Assembly (NCBI GenBank): GCA_028023455.1 | Contig: JAQFVV010006208.1 | Location: 5,006,963-5,070,962, forward strand | DNA length: 64,000 nt | From: Epiperipatus broadwayi | Taxonomy: Eukaryota > Onychophora > Udeonychophora > Euonychophora > Peripatidae | Reading direction: 5' to 3' | Part shown: positions 11,663 through 20,690 of the stretch, in pieces | How the letters are laid out: each line of letters begins with the position of its first letter | How positions within the stretch are numbered: the stretch's first letter is position 1 | Notes under the pieces: model-generated | Databases searched by the model: none | Told to the model about the DNA's origin: nothing | What the model saw: only the letters and a program-made list of their open reading frames with translations | Made by a program: the position numbers and the translations under genes

Positions 11663-12175
11663 GTAATTTTCTTTTCTATTACCACTATTATTGGGTTTTT
11701 TTTAAATGCTTTTTAATTGAAATATATAAAAAATGACAAGTAATTGAAAATCATTAATTATAATTTTTAACTTTATATTCATTCACAGAGGGCGGTGCTG
11801 AAATATAAAGCTTGGGAAGTGATTTGAATATTTTCTATTTAATTTTCAGCTTGTGATATGTATTAGACTATTTTTATATATATAAATCAATGCATAATAA
11901 GATAAGAAATGGAAAGAAATTATAATATATCCATAAAACTATACAAACTTTTGTTTACATCTTTTGTAATACTAAAATTAGTTCCAGTTTCTGATCATTA
12001 TTCATTTATCATACGTGACCAAAATAATTGTAACTTCTATATAATTTTTTTGAAGTGCAAATGAAAACTAAATTATTTATTTGAATTTCTATTTATTTTG
12101 TTCGAGTTTTTACATAATGTAATTTCTAAACATCACATGATCACCATTTCTTATGCTTTCTCATAACTGTTATTA
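11663..12175. other. intron sequence, no gene seen
   Basis: A+T-rich intron DNA following the donor site. CATCACATGATCACCATTTC (12132-12151) recurs near 13606-13625, before the LINE region. No feature can be named. Confidence 0.4.
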
Positions 12176-12660
12176 AAACAGGCAAAACTCTCCATAGAGT
12201 AGTGCCACTCAGTTCAAGCCAGAGTAATCAATGGATGGTGATCATGTGATGTTTAGTGGTTTAATACCAATCCCGCCCTATAGGATAAGGGTGGCTATGG
12301 TTATTAAAGAACCAAAGACACCAAAATGTATGGCTACTGAACTGAGTTTAGACTTATATGACTACATAAGCTAATGAGCTTGGATTGAAAATATTATTGG
12401 TTTTTCAGTTTTAGACTCATAGTTTTGTAGTTAAGTAGAGATAAAAGATGGATGCTGGGAGGTTGCATTAGATGCTAAGATCTAGGTGCAGTGCTTTCAG
12501 ATCCAAAGCTCCTCACTGATGAAAGCCACAAGCTAGAAACTAGAGAGGGTTTTGAATGAGTAGGCACTAGATAGGGATTTTATGCTCAAGCCTTCTGGCA
12601 TCCATTGATTATTCTGGCTTGCCCTGAATGGCACTACTGTGTGGAGAGTTTTGTCTGTTT
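12176..12660 (+). mobile_element. Terminal-inverted-repeat element with internal hammerhead (family 2)
   Basis: Terminal inverted repeats of about 60 bp: AACAGGCAAAACTCTCCATA at the left and its imperfect reverse complement at the right end, both continuing through a segment like ATCAATGGATG. Unlike the palindrome at 1131-1675, the internal part is present once and reads forward (TCTAGGTGCAGTGCT, then the hammerhead at 12501). No protein is encoded. Confidence 0.7.
12501..12557 (+). ncRNA. Hammerhead-like ribozyme, cleavage site lost (family 2)
   Basis: Both core boxes are intact, CTGATGA (12516-12522) and GAAA (12536-12539). Stem II is AGC with GCT around CACA(A). Stem I outer strands ATCCAA (12501-12506) and TTGAAT (12552-12557) still pair in part. 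The expected CTAGTC after GAAA reads CTAGAG, so the cleavage triplet GTC is gone and the inner stem strand has shifted. It is a decayed member of the family at 1238 and 1507. Confidence 0.5.
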
Positions 12661-13369
12661 AATAATCTAATTTCTGTAACAAATAGTCTATTATGTATAT
12701 AGCACAGACTGCATGTGTAATATTATAAAGAATAATGTCCTTGAGCATCAGTTTGAAAAGCATAAGCGTACACTTATGCTTAGAGGTTATCTATATATAA
12801 GCTAACCTTTGCTTACTGTGCTGAAATGAGGGCTTACCAATTTTGTGCCTGTGTTATAAATTAACTGAATTGTACAAATCTATTTATTCTGTAGTAGAAG
12901 AGAGATAAAATTTCATTTATAATAACCTGTAATTCAATACATAGTAAATTTTGAATTTACTGTAATAAAAGTGTATTATTTATATAGCACAGATTCTAAT
13001 GTTTCTGTATTATATAAATAAACAATAGGCAAAAGTAATTTAAAAAGTAGTTTTGTACGTTGGTAGAGTGATGGACTTCAGAGATCAACGTCCATTGTTT
13101 TTGTTTTTGCCATATCCAGTATTCAAACTTCATATGATCTCTCAAACAACAAACTGTTTAATTAAAAACATTTAATGATTCAAATTTTTAAAATTGAAAA
13201 ATATTTACTTTTATTATTGAAATTGAATTTCTTGTTTGAATTATTATTTATTTAAGTTTTCATTTTTTTATTCAAGCAATCTATTTGAATCATTAATTTT
13301 TAGTATTATTAGAAAATATTATAAAAACTTCATTCACAACATTAGAAACATTGCTTGCATATATATATA

Positions 13370-13471
13370 TTTTCCATATGTCATAGCATTGGCCGGGACG
13401 CGAACCCACAACCGTCTGCAACCAACTACTTGCTTGCAAGGTGGTTGCGATGACCTCTCGGCTAACAACGC
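13370..13471 (-). mobile_element. tRNA-derived SINE, class II-type head
   Basis: On the - strand, 13471 to 13386 forms an 86-nt tRNA-like unit. Acceptor strands GCGTTG and CAATGC pair, a Leu/Ser-like D-arm TAGCCGAGAGGTCATCGC follows, then a long central hairpin (GCAACCA with TGGTTGC), and a good B box GGGTTCGCGTCCC. The anticodon cannot be assigned with confidence. The following TATGACATATGGAAAA matches the tail after the tRNA-Gly-like head at 9606, so the two look like one SINE tail with different heads. Confidence 0.6.
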
Positions 13472-13655
13472 TTGACTGCTTGCATATATTTTTCTAATTT
13501 TAAAAATTCAAAATTCATATTTTTAAAAAATGAATGTATTTTTTAAAAAATCTGCTTCATAAATAGACGGTGTAATATTATTTTAAAAAAAAATACAATA
13601 CCAAAACATCACATGATCACCATTTCCTATGCTTACATAAGCTGTTAAAACAGTA

Positions 13656-14543
13656 TGCGATGCACTATGACTTTTCCTTATTCGGAATCAGAAATCCTTC
13701 AGCCACTATGCCCAGAGAAACCTGTTAATCACTTTACCTTCCCTTTCCATTCCTCACCCTAAGTTTTGCCCATATTCTTGGCTATCCTGCTCCATTCCAT
13801 TTCCACAACATAATCTTTGTCAACTACATAGCCTTTCTATCTAAATCCCACTTACCTTTTCCCAAACAAAATGTAATCCAGATACAGATGGTAAACAACG
13901 TATACCATTAACTATGTATCAACTAAGGGGCAAAGAATTGCCATGAGAGATAGGACCATTTCACAAAGACAAAGAGAGATCACTAAACTACAAGAATTGA
14001 AGTCAAGGAACCAAGAATAAGCTATTATGCTTCAGAAAAAGACGCAATCTGAGCTACAACTCAACTTGCAGTTAAAAAAACTGAAAAGTTATAATTCCAA
14101 ATTACAAAATGAACTGAAAGAATTTCAAGTAAGATTGAAAATTTCTATGCTTCCACAACTTCATTATTTGTACTCTTTCTGCTTGCAGACATTTACATTC
14201 AGTTAATAGATACCTAATATTTTCTATGCCTTCCTTACACAATTTGCAGACTAAATGACCCACATTTTTTCATTTATGTGTATATTCCGTTATTGCTAAA
14301 GACCCTGATCGAACCTTAAACAGTAAACTACTTTCTTTGCTATTATCATAAATTAACTTGCACCCAATATTCTGTTTATTTCTATATATATTTAAACTCT
14401 TTTTACTTTCCATACTAGTTCTCCATCTCTCCAATTCCCTATTCTTTATTATTGCATCTATTTTTCTATCCCATTTCTTGCCACTGTAACACTCAACAAT
14501 TCTCCTAACACAATTATTCTATCTTTTGTATAAGTATACTGAC
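13656..14543 (-). repeat. Tandem duplicate (copy A) of the LINE 3' region
   Basis: This segment repeats the order of 14551-15180. It starts with ATGCGATGCACTATGACTTT (copy B: ATGAGATGCACTGTGACTTT), passes through a shared CATTTCCACAACATAATCTT, and ends near AAGTATACTGAC. It corresponds to the C-terminal coding and 3' part of the LINE on the - strand. Copy A is interrupted at 13864-14141 by an inverted piece of the neighbouring LTR retroelement, which copy B lacks. Confidence 0.7.
13864..14141 (+). mobile_element. Fragment of the non-autonomous LTR element, inverted
   Basis: Close reverse-complement match to about 16810-17087 of the LTR element. It covers the segment between gag and the coiled-coil ORF (for example GTAAACAACGTATACCATTA and AACTACAAGAATTGAAGTCA). 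It carries the same in-frame TAA after AGGAACCAAGAA as the full element. No LTR is attached. It replaces about 60 bp of LINE sequence seen in copy B, so it arrived by a route other than normal integration. Confidence 0.75.
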
Positions 14544-14550
14544 TTATGAG

Positions 14551-15638
14551 ATGAGATGCACTGTGACTTTTCCTTTATTGGAGTCAGGAATCTCTCAGCT
14601 ATCATACTCAGAGCCACTTTATTTTCCCTTTCCATTCTCCACCCTAAGTTTTTTCCATATTCTTCTCTATCCTGCTCCATCCCATTTCCACAACATAATC
14701 TTCGTCAACTCCATGACCTTTTTATCTAAATTGCCCTTTTTCCAAACCCAGCATAAAAACCAAGATTCCATCTTCTATATAATCCCTTTCTTTATATTTA
14801 TTTTTCCGCAACTTCATTATTTGTGCCCTTTTTACTTGCAAGCATTTACATTCAATTAATAGATACCTAATATTTTCTATGCCCTCCCTACACAACTTGC
14901 AGACTAAGTCACCCACATTTTTCCATTTATGTGATTATTCCTTTGTTGCTAAAGATCCCATTCAAGCCTTAAACAGTAAACTACTTTCCTTGCTATTATC
15001 ATAAATTAACTTGCACCCAATATTCTGTTTACTTCTATAAATATTTAAACTCTTTTTCTCTCCATACTAGTTCTTCATCTCTCCAACTCTTTATTCTTTA
15101 TTAATGCATCTATTCTTCTATCCCATTCCTTAACACTATAACACTCGACAATTCTCCTAACACAATCATCCCACCTTTTGTGTAAGTATACTGACATAAA
15201 GTCTTTATCCCAATCTTCTGCATATCGCATTACCTTTCTCACCCATCTTGTTTCCTGCCCTTTATTCATAACCCAATTAAATACTATTTTGGCTATTCTT
15301 TTCTTATCCATAAACTGCAATCTACCAAACATTTTCATTTTGCTTTTTGCATCTCTCATATAAAAACTTGACCATCCCATTTCTCCTTGAATTGCCTCCT
15401 TTGCTGTTCACACTTCTGCATTTAACACATGTCTTCCCATTTCTCTCTGTATTTTTTCTAAATAATATAATACCCCTTTACTAACTCATAATGCATCATT
15501 ACCATATGTTAATCCTGCTACTGCTACTCCCTTCCATACAATTCTAGCTACATCATATTTATTATATGAGAACACTGTTAATTTCTTTAACAATCCCTTT
15601 CTTTTCTTTGCTTTATTCATCAATTTTTTCTTCCAACC
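14551..15638 (-). pseudogene. LINE ORF, C-terminal part, separated from its RT by an LTR insertion
   Basis: Frames on the - strand carry typical non-LTR retrotransposon C-terminal sequence. Near 15620-15490 are WKKKLMNKAKKRKGLLKKL and VARIVWKGVAVAGLTYG, which follow the RT palm. 15380-15075 reads GWSSFYMRDAKSKMKMFGRL and WVRKVMRYAEDW. 14916-14722 has the cysteine-rich CKLCREGIENIRYLLIECK, a gag-type or C-terminal zinc-knuckle region. Stops and frameshifts break the reading frame. The RT half continues on the other side of the LTR element at 18469. The LINE clade is not assigned. Confidence 0.75.
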
Positions 15639-16192
15639 TGTAATGTCTTCACCCCTAAGTTTTTCAGAGGGGTACAAAAATACTTACAATCCGATCGATA
15701 ACATAAATGAGTACAAAGAATTATAGCTAAAATATATGAAACTTGGCTGCAACAACTCTTAACCATTGTGCCGCAAATAGCTCTTAATGGCTTTACGTAT
15801 CCAACTTCTTCTGTTGACAAAACTGTAACAAGTGCGCGATGTTTTCCTCTCGCAGTTTATATATCCCTCTGAGTTCTTTTGTTAAGTCTTATCTGCTATA
15901 TTTTGAAATCTTAATCGCATGTTTTCCAACTCCTTTTTGATTGTTCTTAACATTAATTAGTTATTTTTATCTCTGATAAAAACAATCTCCACAACCTGTT
16001 TTTAATTATAATTATTTCCATTATAATTAGTTATTTTTATTTTTAATTAAAAATAAATCCCTACACCTTGTTTTCAATTATAATTATTTTCCATTATAAT
16101 TATTTTTACTTTCAACTAAAATAAGCGAAAACTTCTGGAGTAAATTGTCTCTCGTAAACTTGCTGTTTATTTCTCAACAAACAAATACAACA
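15639..16192 (-). repeat. 3' LTR of the nested retroelement
   Basis: Direct repeat of 17917-18468, about 554 bp. Read on the - strand it starts TGTTGTATTTGTTTGTTGAG and ends GTGAAGACATTACA, the TG...CA ends expected of an LTR. The sequence just outside it on the internal side (16193-16210), read on the - strand, is the purine-rich GAGTGAGGGAGGAAG. This fits the polypurine tract used for plus-strand priming. Confidence 0.85.
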
Positions 16193-16325
16193 CTTCCTCC
16201 CTCACTCCAGAAGTTAGAGTTTATTTATGTTACACATAATCATCTAATCTGCACGTTTTTTTTTTATCCCATACAGGTCCGGGCGATTTCTTTTTTTCAG
16301 CTTGAGAAACACTTGATTTTTCTGA

Positions 16326-16817
16326 TTAATCGATATAACCTTGAAATTTGTGTAAACTCTTCTTTTTCCTCGCCGCTTTGAGTGCTTTTTTCTCCCGCTT
16401 GGAGAAACTCTGGGTTTTTTCCCGTTCTCCAGTTTTTGTCTCTGGCAGTTCACTGTCCCATGATTTCTGCTCTTCCAAAAAATCCTTGAAAGTATTTGTT
16501 TCACTTTCATCTTCGGCCATCCTTTCTTGTAGTTCCATTTGTTTGGATAATTCTGACATGGCGAGTTCGCTTTTTAAATCTTCATTCGATCTTTCAAAAC
16601 TCTGACATTCTGAAAATTTGCTTAGTAATTTTTCACTAAATTCGGAATTTTGTTGTTCAAGTTCTTCTTTTAATTTATTTAATTCATAAACATCCAGTTT
16701 TAATTTATGCACTTCTTTTGATAGTTCTTTAGTCGTCTTTTCATATTGTCGACTAGCAATGCTCGTATTGGTTACACTATGTTCTAATTCTGTTACTCGT
16801 TGTCTAGAAGTTTTCAA
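16326..16817 (-). CDS. Coiled-coil protein of the LTR element (no homology recognised)
   Basis: An open frame of 163 residues, rich in Glu, Lys, Leu and Ser with heptad-like spacing (SKEVHKLKLDVYELNKLKEE, LEQQNSEFSEKLLSKF). It ends in a basic tail (KREKKALKAARKKK). Upstream to about 17030 the frame continues in coiled-coil style (RDRTILQRQREITKLQELKS) but contains a TAA. It occupies the place where pol would be. No retroviral enzyme motif is present. It may be a second structural protein or a captured host coiled-coil segment. Confidence 0.55.
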   Translation of the reverse strand: MKTSRQRVTELEHSVTNTSIASRQYEKTTKELSKEVHKLKLDVYELNKLKEELEQQNSEFSEKLLSKFSECQSFERSNEDLKSELAMSELSKQMELQERMAEDESETNTFKDFLEEQKSWDSELPETKTGEREKTQSFSKREKKALKAARKKKSLHKFQGYID

Positions 16818-17108
16818 TCTTACTTGAAATTCTTTCAGTTCATTTTGTAATTTGGAATTATAACTTTTCAGTTTTTTTTAACTGCAAGTTGTAGCTCAGA
16901 TTGCATGTTTTTCTGAAGCATGATAGCTTATTCTTGGTTCCTTGACTTCAATTCTTGTAGTTTAGTGATCTCTCTTTGTCTTTGCAAAATGGTCCTATCT
17001 CTCATGGCAATTCTTTGCCCCTTAGTTGATACATAGATAATGGTATACGTTGTTTACCATCTGTATCTGGATTACATTTTGTTTGACATGGTTTTTTGCA
17101 CACAACTG

Positions 17109-17828
17109 CTAAATGTCCTTTAATCCGCAGTTAAAACAGTTTTCTTTTCTCCATTTGCAATTCTTAGATACATGGCCAGTTTTACTACAGCAGAAACATT
17201 TCACTGCTAACATTGTCTCTCTTTTTATATTTTCATTCTTTGGCTGCTGCCTTTGATCTATTTTATAAACTGCCATTTTGCTAGTCTCTTTTGAGTTGTT
17301 TCTAAAAGCTATGGCTTGCTCAATTACTGTTTTATATGCTATTCCTTTTTTAATAGCCGCTTCGTATGATAAGTCGCTTTCCGTTAACAACGTCAGTCGC
17401 AATCTTTCATCATGCATTCCCCACAATAATTGATCCAGCAAAGCTTGTTCTAAAAATTCGCCATAATTGCAGTTTTTTGCCAACCGTTTTAATACTATAT
17501 CATAGTCTTTAATTTTTTCCTCTCTGGCTTGCTTTCTATTTCTCAAAGTTAATCTAGCTATGGGTCTAGACTGTTTCGGGCTAAAATAATCCGTTAATTT
17601 TTTAACTATACCTTCAAACTGTACTCCATCGGTTATCGGTCTGTCCCATATTTTATTAACAATTTCTATGACTTTACGTCCAGCTAATCATAAAAGTGCG
17701 GCCACTTTTTTTTCATTATCTTTTATCCCATTTAACTTGAAAAAATTTTCCAATTGCATTATATCGATAGGCCATTCCTTGGCTTTTTCAATACTAAATT
17801 CAGGAATACTGTTTTGTCGTAATGACAT
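17109..17828 (-). pseudogene. gag with CCHC zinc knuckle, one internal stop
   Basis: From the ATG at 17828 the frame encodes a capsid-like alpha-helical region (SIEKAKEWPIDIMQLENFFK; LTLRNRKQAREEKIKDYDIV; FLEQALLDQLLWGMHDERLR). This is typical of Ty3/gypsy-type Gag. Then comes a zinc knuckle with spacing C-X2-C-X4-H-X4-C (CCSKTGHVSKNC), followed by a partial second CxxC. A TGA interrupts the frame near 17690. No protease follows. Confidence 0.75.
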
Positions 17829-17902
17829 TTTACTTGTTTCCAATAGTATCAGTTGACTTTCTAGTCTGGCTTATTTTAAGTTTCACTAGGTTTGAAACTT
17901 TA

Positions 17903-17912
17903 GACTGCGCCA
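17903..17912 (-). promoter_or_regulatory. Primer-binding site, tRNA-Ser type
   Basis: Four bases inside the 5' LTR, the - strand reads TGGCGCAGTC. This is complementary to a tRNA 3' end GACTGCGCCA, as in insect tRNA-Ser and as used by 17.6/297-type gypsy elements. The match covers about 10 bases and then diverges. Confidence 0.7.
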
Positions 17913-17916
17913 ATCT

Positions 17917-18468
17917 TGTAATGTCTTCACCCCTAAGTTTTTCAGAGGGGTAGAAAAACATTTACATTCCGATCGATAACATAAACGAGTACAAAGAATT
18001 ACAGCTAAAATATATGAAACTTGGCTGCAACAACTCTTAACCATTGTGCCGCAAATAGCTTTAACAGCTTTACGTATCCAACTTCTTCTGTTAACAAGAC
18101 TGTAACAAGTGCGCAATATTTTCCTCTCGCAGTTTATATATCCCTCTGCGTTCTTTTGTTAAGTCTTATCTGCTACATTCTGAAATCCTAATCGCGTGTT
18201 TTCCAACTCCGTTTTGATTGTTCTTAAATTTAATTAGTTATTTTTATCTCTTATAAAAATAATCCCCACAACTTGTTTTTAATTATAATTATTTCCATTA
18301 TAATTAGTTATTTTTATTTTCAATTAAAAATAAATCCCCACAGCTTGTTTTCAATTATAATTATTTTCCATTATAATTATTTTTCTTTCAACTAAAATAA
18401 GCGAAAACTTCTGGAGTAAATTGTCTCTAGTAAACTCACTGTTTATTTCTCAACAAACGAATACAACA
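17917..18468 (-). repeat. 5' LTR of the nested retroelement
   Basis: Partner of 15639-16192, about 552 bp and very similar in sequence. It has the same TG...CA ends on the - strand. The two LTRs differ by scattered substitutions, so the insertion is not brand new. Confidence 0.85.
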
Positions 18469-20195
18469 CATTCATCCAAGCAATTTCTCTGATTACTTAA
18501 GACAATTCCCAAATAGTTATATCTATTCACCACACTTAACATTATATCCCCCAATAAAAATTCTTTGTCTTCTCTCTCTCCAGTAATTAACCGTCAGTAC
18601 TTTTGATTTTTCTTCACTAAATTTAATCCCCATCTCTTTATCCACATTTGTACATGCTCTCAGCATAACTTCCATATCCTCACTTCTTTCTGCACACAAA
18701 AAGACATCATCTACAAATAAAAGACCCGACAACATATATACTCCCTTGCCACTTATTAATGGTATCTCTATCCCTTTTCCTAATCTTTCTGTTGCTCTTT
18801 CTATTTCTCTCAAATACAACTAAAACAAAGTAGTTAAATCAGGCAAAACTCACCATACATATTGCTTAAAACAAAGTAGGTGACATAGGGCATCCTTGTC
18901 TTAGACCCACCCTGTTTTTAAGTTTAACTTGATTCTATATTCCCTACATATAGTAATTATTTTCATATAATTTCTTAATAATATCCACTAAAGCTCCATC
19001 CATTTTCAAATTTTCTAAACTTACCCATAATCTATTTCTATTTACTCTATCATATGCCTTCTCTATATCTATAAAAACCATTTATAATTGTCTACCTGTA
19101 TTCATACTCATATCCATAAGTTGTGTAACTATAAGTAAACTATCTTCTGTATGCCTATCTGACCGAAAACCTCCTTGTATTTCTCCCACTATATTATTTT
19201 CTTCCATCCATTTTGCAATCTTTCCAGCCATCACATATGAGAAAACTTTATATAGCACTGACATTACCGCTATCGGTCTACAAGTGTTTAACTTTCTATG
19301 ATCCTTACCCTTTTTTTTAAATAGTAGCCTTACTCTTGTATTACTCCAACTACCTGGAAAATCTCTCTTCTGTGCCATCTTATTAAAACATGATAATAAT
19401 TTTAATTTTGCCCTATGCCCTAAATTCATTATCATCTCTGCTGCCCATTCATCCAAACCTCTTGTTTTTCCACCTTTCAATTTTTTATGTCCCTCATTCA
19501 GTTCATTTTCTGCAAATTGTATATTTCCATTACTATATGCTCTCATGTTTGCTATCACTACACTCTATATTTCCTCATCATCTAATAATACTATTTCTCC
19601 CCTACATTTCTTCATTTCCAAAATTTTTTATTCCCATCTTTCCACTTTTATTAATATCTTCCAACAGTTTACTATTCAATTTCATTCTCTCTCTATAATT
19701 ATCTATTTTAGCCAACTTCTTTTTTTAAGTACTTTTCCCTTTTAGCATTAACATCTTTTTCACTTTCTTTACTTTTATTCTTCTGAATATTCTCACTTAG
19801 TACCCTATTTGCCACTTTTTCAATTTCATCACACTAGTCCTTATACTCATTCCCAACCAACTCTTCCATGGTTTTGTTAACTTTTATTTTATACTCTTCC
19901 AACTTATTCTTATTATTCACTCTCCAGCCACATCTTTCACTATCCTTTCTACTTTTATTACTATTTTTTTTCATCACTATTACATACTCTCTCTTCATTA
20001 TCAAACACCTTAATTTTCCATACTTTATTCATTCTCTCTTTACCTACTAATATATAATCTATTATGTGGAATATATTATTTTTAGACCATGTGTATTGTT
20101 TTGCATAAATATTCAATAAATTTCTAATGCTCAAATTCACTCTCTGACAAAAACTCTTCAAAAGCTTTTCATTCTTATTACCTATATCATCACTT
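18469..20195 (-). pseudogene. LINE endonuclease end and reverse transcriptase
   Basis: Order on the - strand. 20161-19961 has the end of an AP-endonuclease domain (YTWSKNNIFHIIDYILVGKE). 19558-19082 has RT fingers/palm with NTCRPIAVMSVLYKVFSYVM and a GGFR-type motif. About 19080-18950 has motif A (FIDIEKAYDRV). 18819-18523 has the catalytic block GLLFVDDVFLCAE, where FVDD stands for the usual FADD. After that YNYLGIVLSNQRNCLDE runs into the LTR insertion. Several frameshifts and stops are present. It is an APE-type non-LTR retrotransposon, now dead. Confidence 0.85.
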
Positions 20196-20198
20196 TAT

Positions 20199-20304
20199 AC
20201 TCTCTACCATATAATAGTGCCACCAGTGTAAGTCTTAGTAATTAATGGATGCTTTCATTGTTTACTCAGACTTGCACTGGGTGGCATTACTGTATGGAGA
20301 GTTT
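20199..20304. repeat. Arms-only copy of foldback family 2
   Basis: A 106-bp palindrome: ACTCTCTACCATATAATAGT at the left and its inverse at the right (ATTACTGTATGGAGAGT). It keeps the outer arms of the elements at 1131 and 12176 but lacks the hammerhead. A scrap of the same arm (GCAAAACTCACCATACATAT) lies at 18844. Confidence 0.65.
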
Positions 20305-20643
20305 GCTACTACTTTGAAATTGTGTAAGAATAAGCCTATTTTTAAAATCAGTAACAAAATGAAATTATTATTGATAAAAATGAAATATTTTTATTAATAA
20401 TTAATAAATATTTTGATGTTTAGCTTTGCTTAAATTAAGTAAATAATCGAATGAGAGTTCATAAGAAGTTTGAACCCTCGAAGAACCAGAACTGGAATCA
20501 ATCTGAAGACACTTATGCTCCAGAAACTGACATTTCTACCATTGCATTTAACCATTAGGGGCAATTAAAATAATTATAAAATTTTATTAAATGAATTACA
20601 AATCTCATTATATAAATGTAATTATTATATTGTTATTTTTTAG

Positions 20644-20690
20644 ATTCAAGAAAAACCTGAAGTAGTAACTGTTGGCTTGAAAAAGAAAAT
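20644..20690 (+). CDS. Titin/sallimus-like gene, exon C (47 nt), module 0
   Basis: Exon between acceptor TTTTTTAG (ends 20643) and donor GTAAG (20691). It begins in phase 0 and ends after two bases of a codon. It encodes IQEKPEVVTVGLKKK, and the split codon AT|A is completed by the exon at 24955. It is the third exon of the four-exon module seen complete at 28163-37557. Here the 147- and 72-nt exons are absent, and the long PEVK exon B is the preceding exon. Confidence 0.85.

Larger units (their letters stand above)
15639..18468 (-). mobile_element. Non-autonomous LTR retroelement inserted in the LINE
   Basis: Order on the - strand: 5' LTR (18468-17917), primer site, gag (17828-17109), coiled-coil ORF (16817-16326), purine tract, 3' LTR (16192-15639). 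The total is 2.83 kb with no protease, reverse transcriptase or integrase. It splits a LINE ORF whose two halves read on through either side. No clear target-site duplication is visible (flanks CAACC and CATTC). This suggests flank decay or recombination. The primer-site type points to a Ty3/gypsy-like origin. Confidence 0.8.

Noticed and set aside
13053-13130. Possible tRNA-like sequence (GTTGGTAGAGTGATGGACTTCA...)
   Set aside because: It has a D-arm-like and an anticodon-arm-like part (TGGACTTCAGAGATCAACGTCCA), but no B box or acceptor pairing. Too decayed to call.
19390-20050. Several Leu/Phe/Ser-rich ORFs on the + strand
   Set aside because: They are antisense shadows of the LINE endonuclease/RT region.
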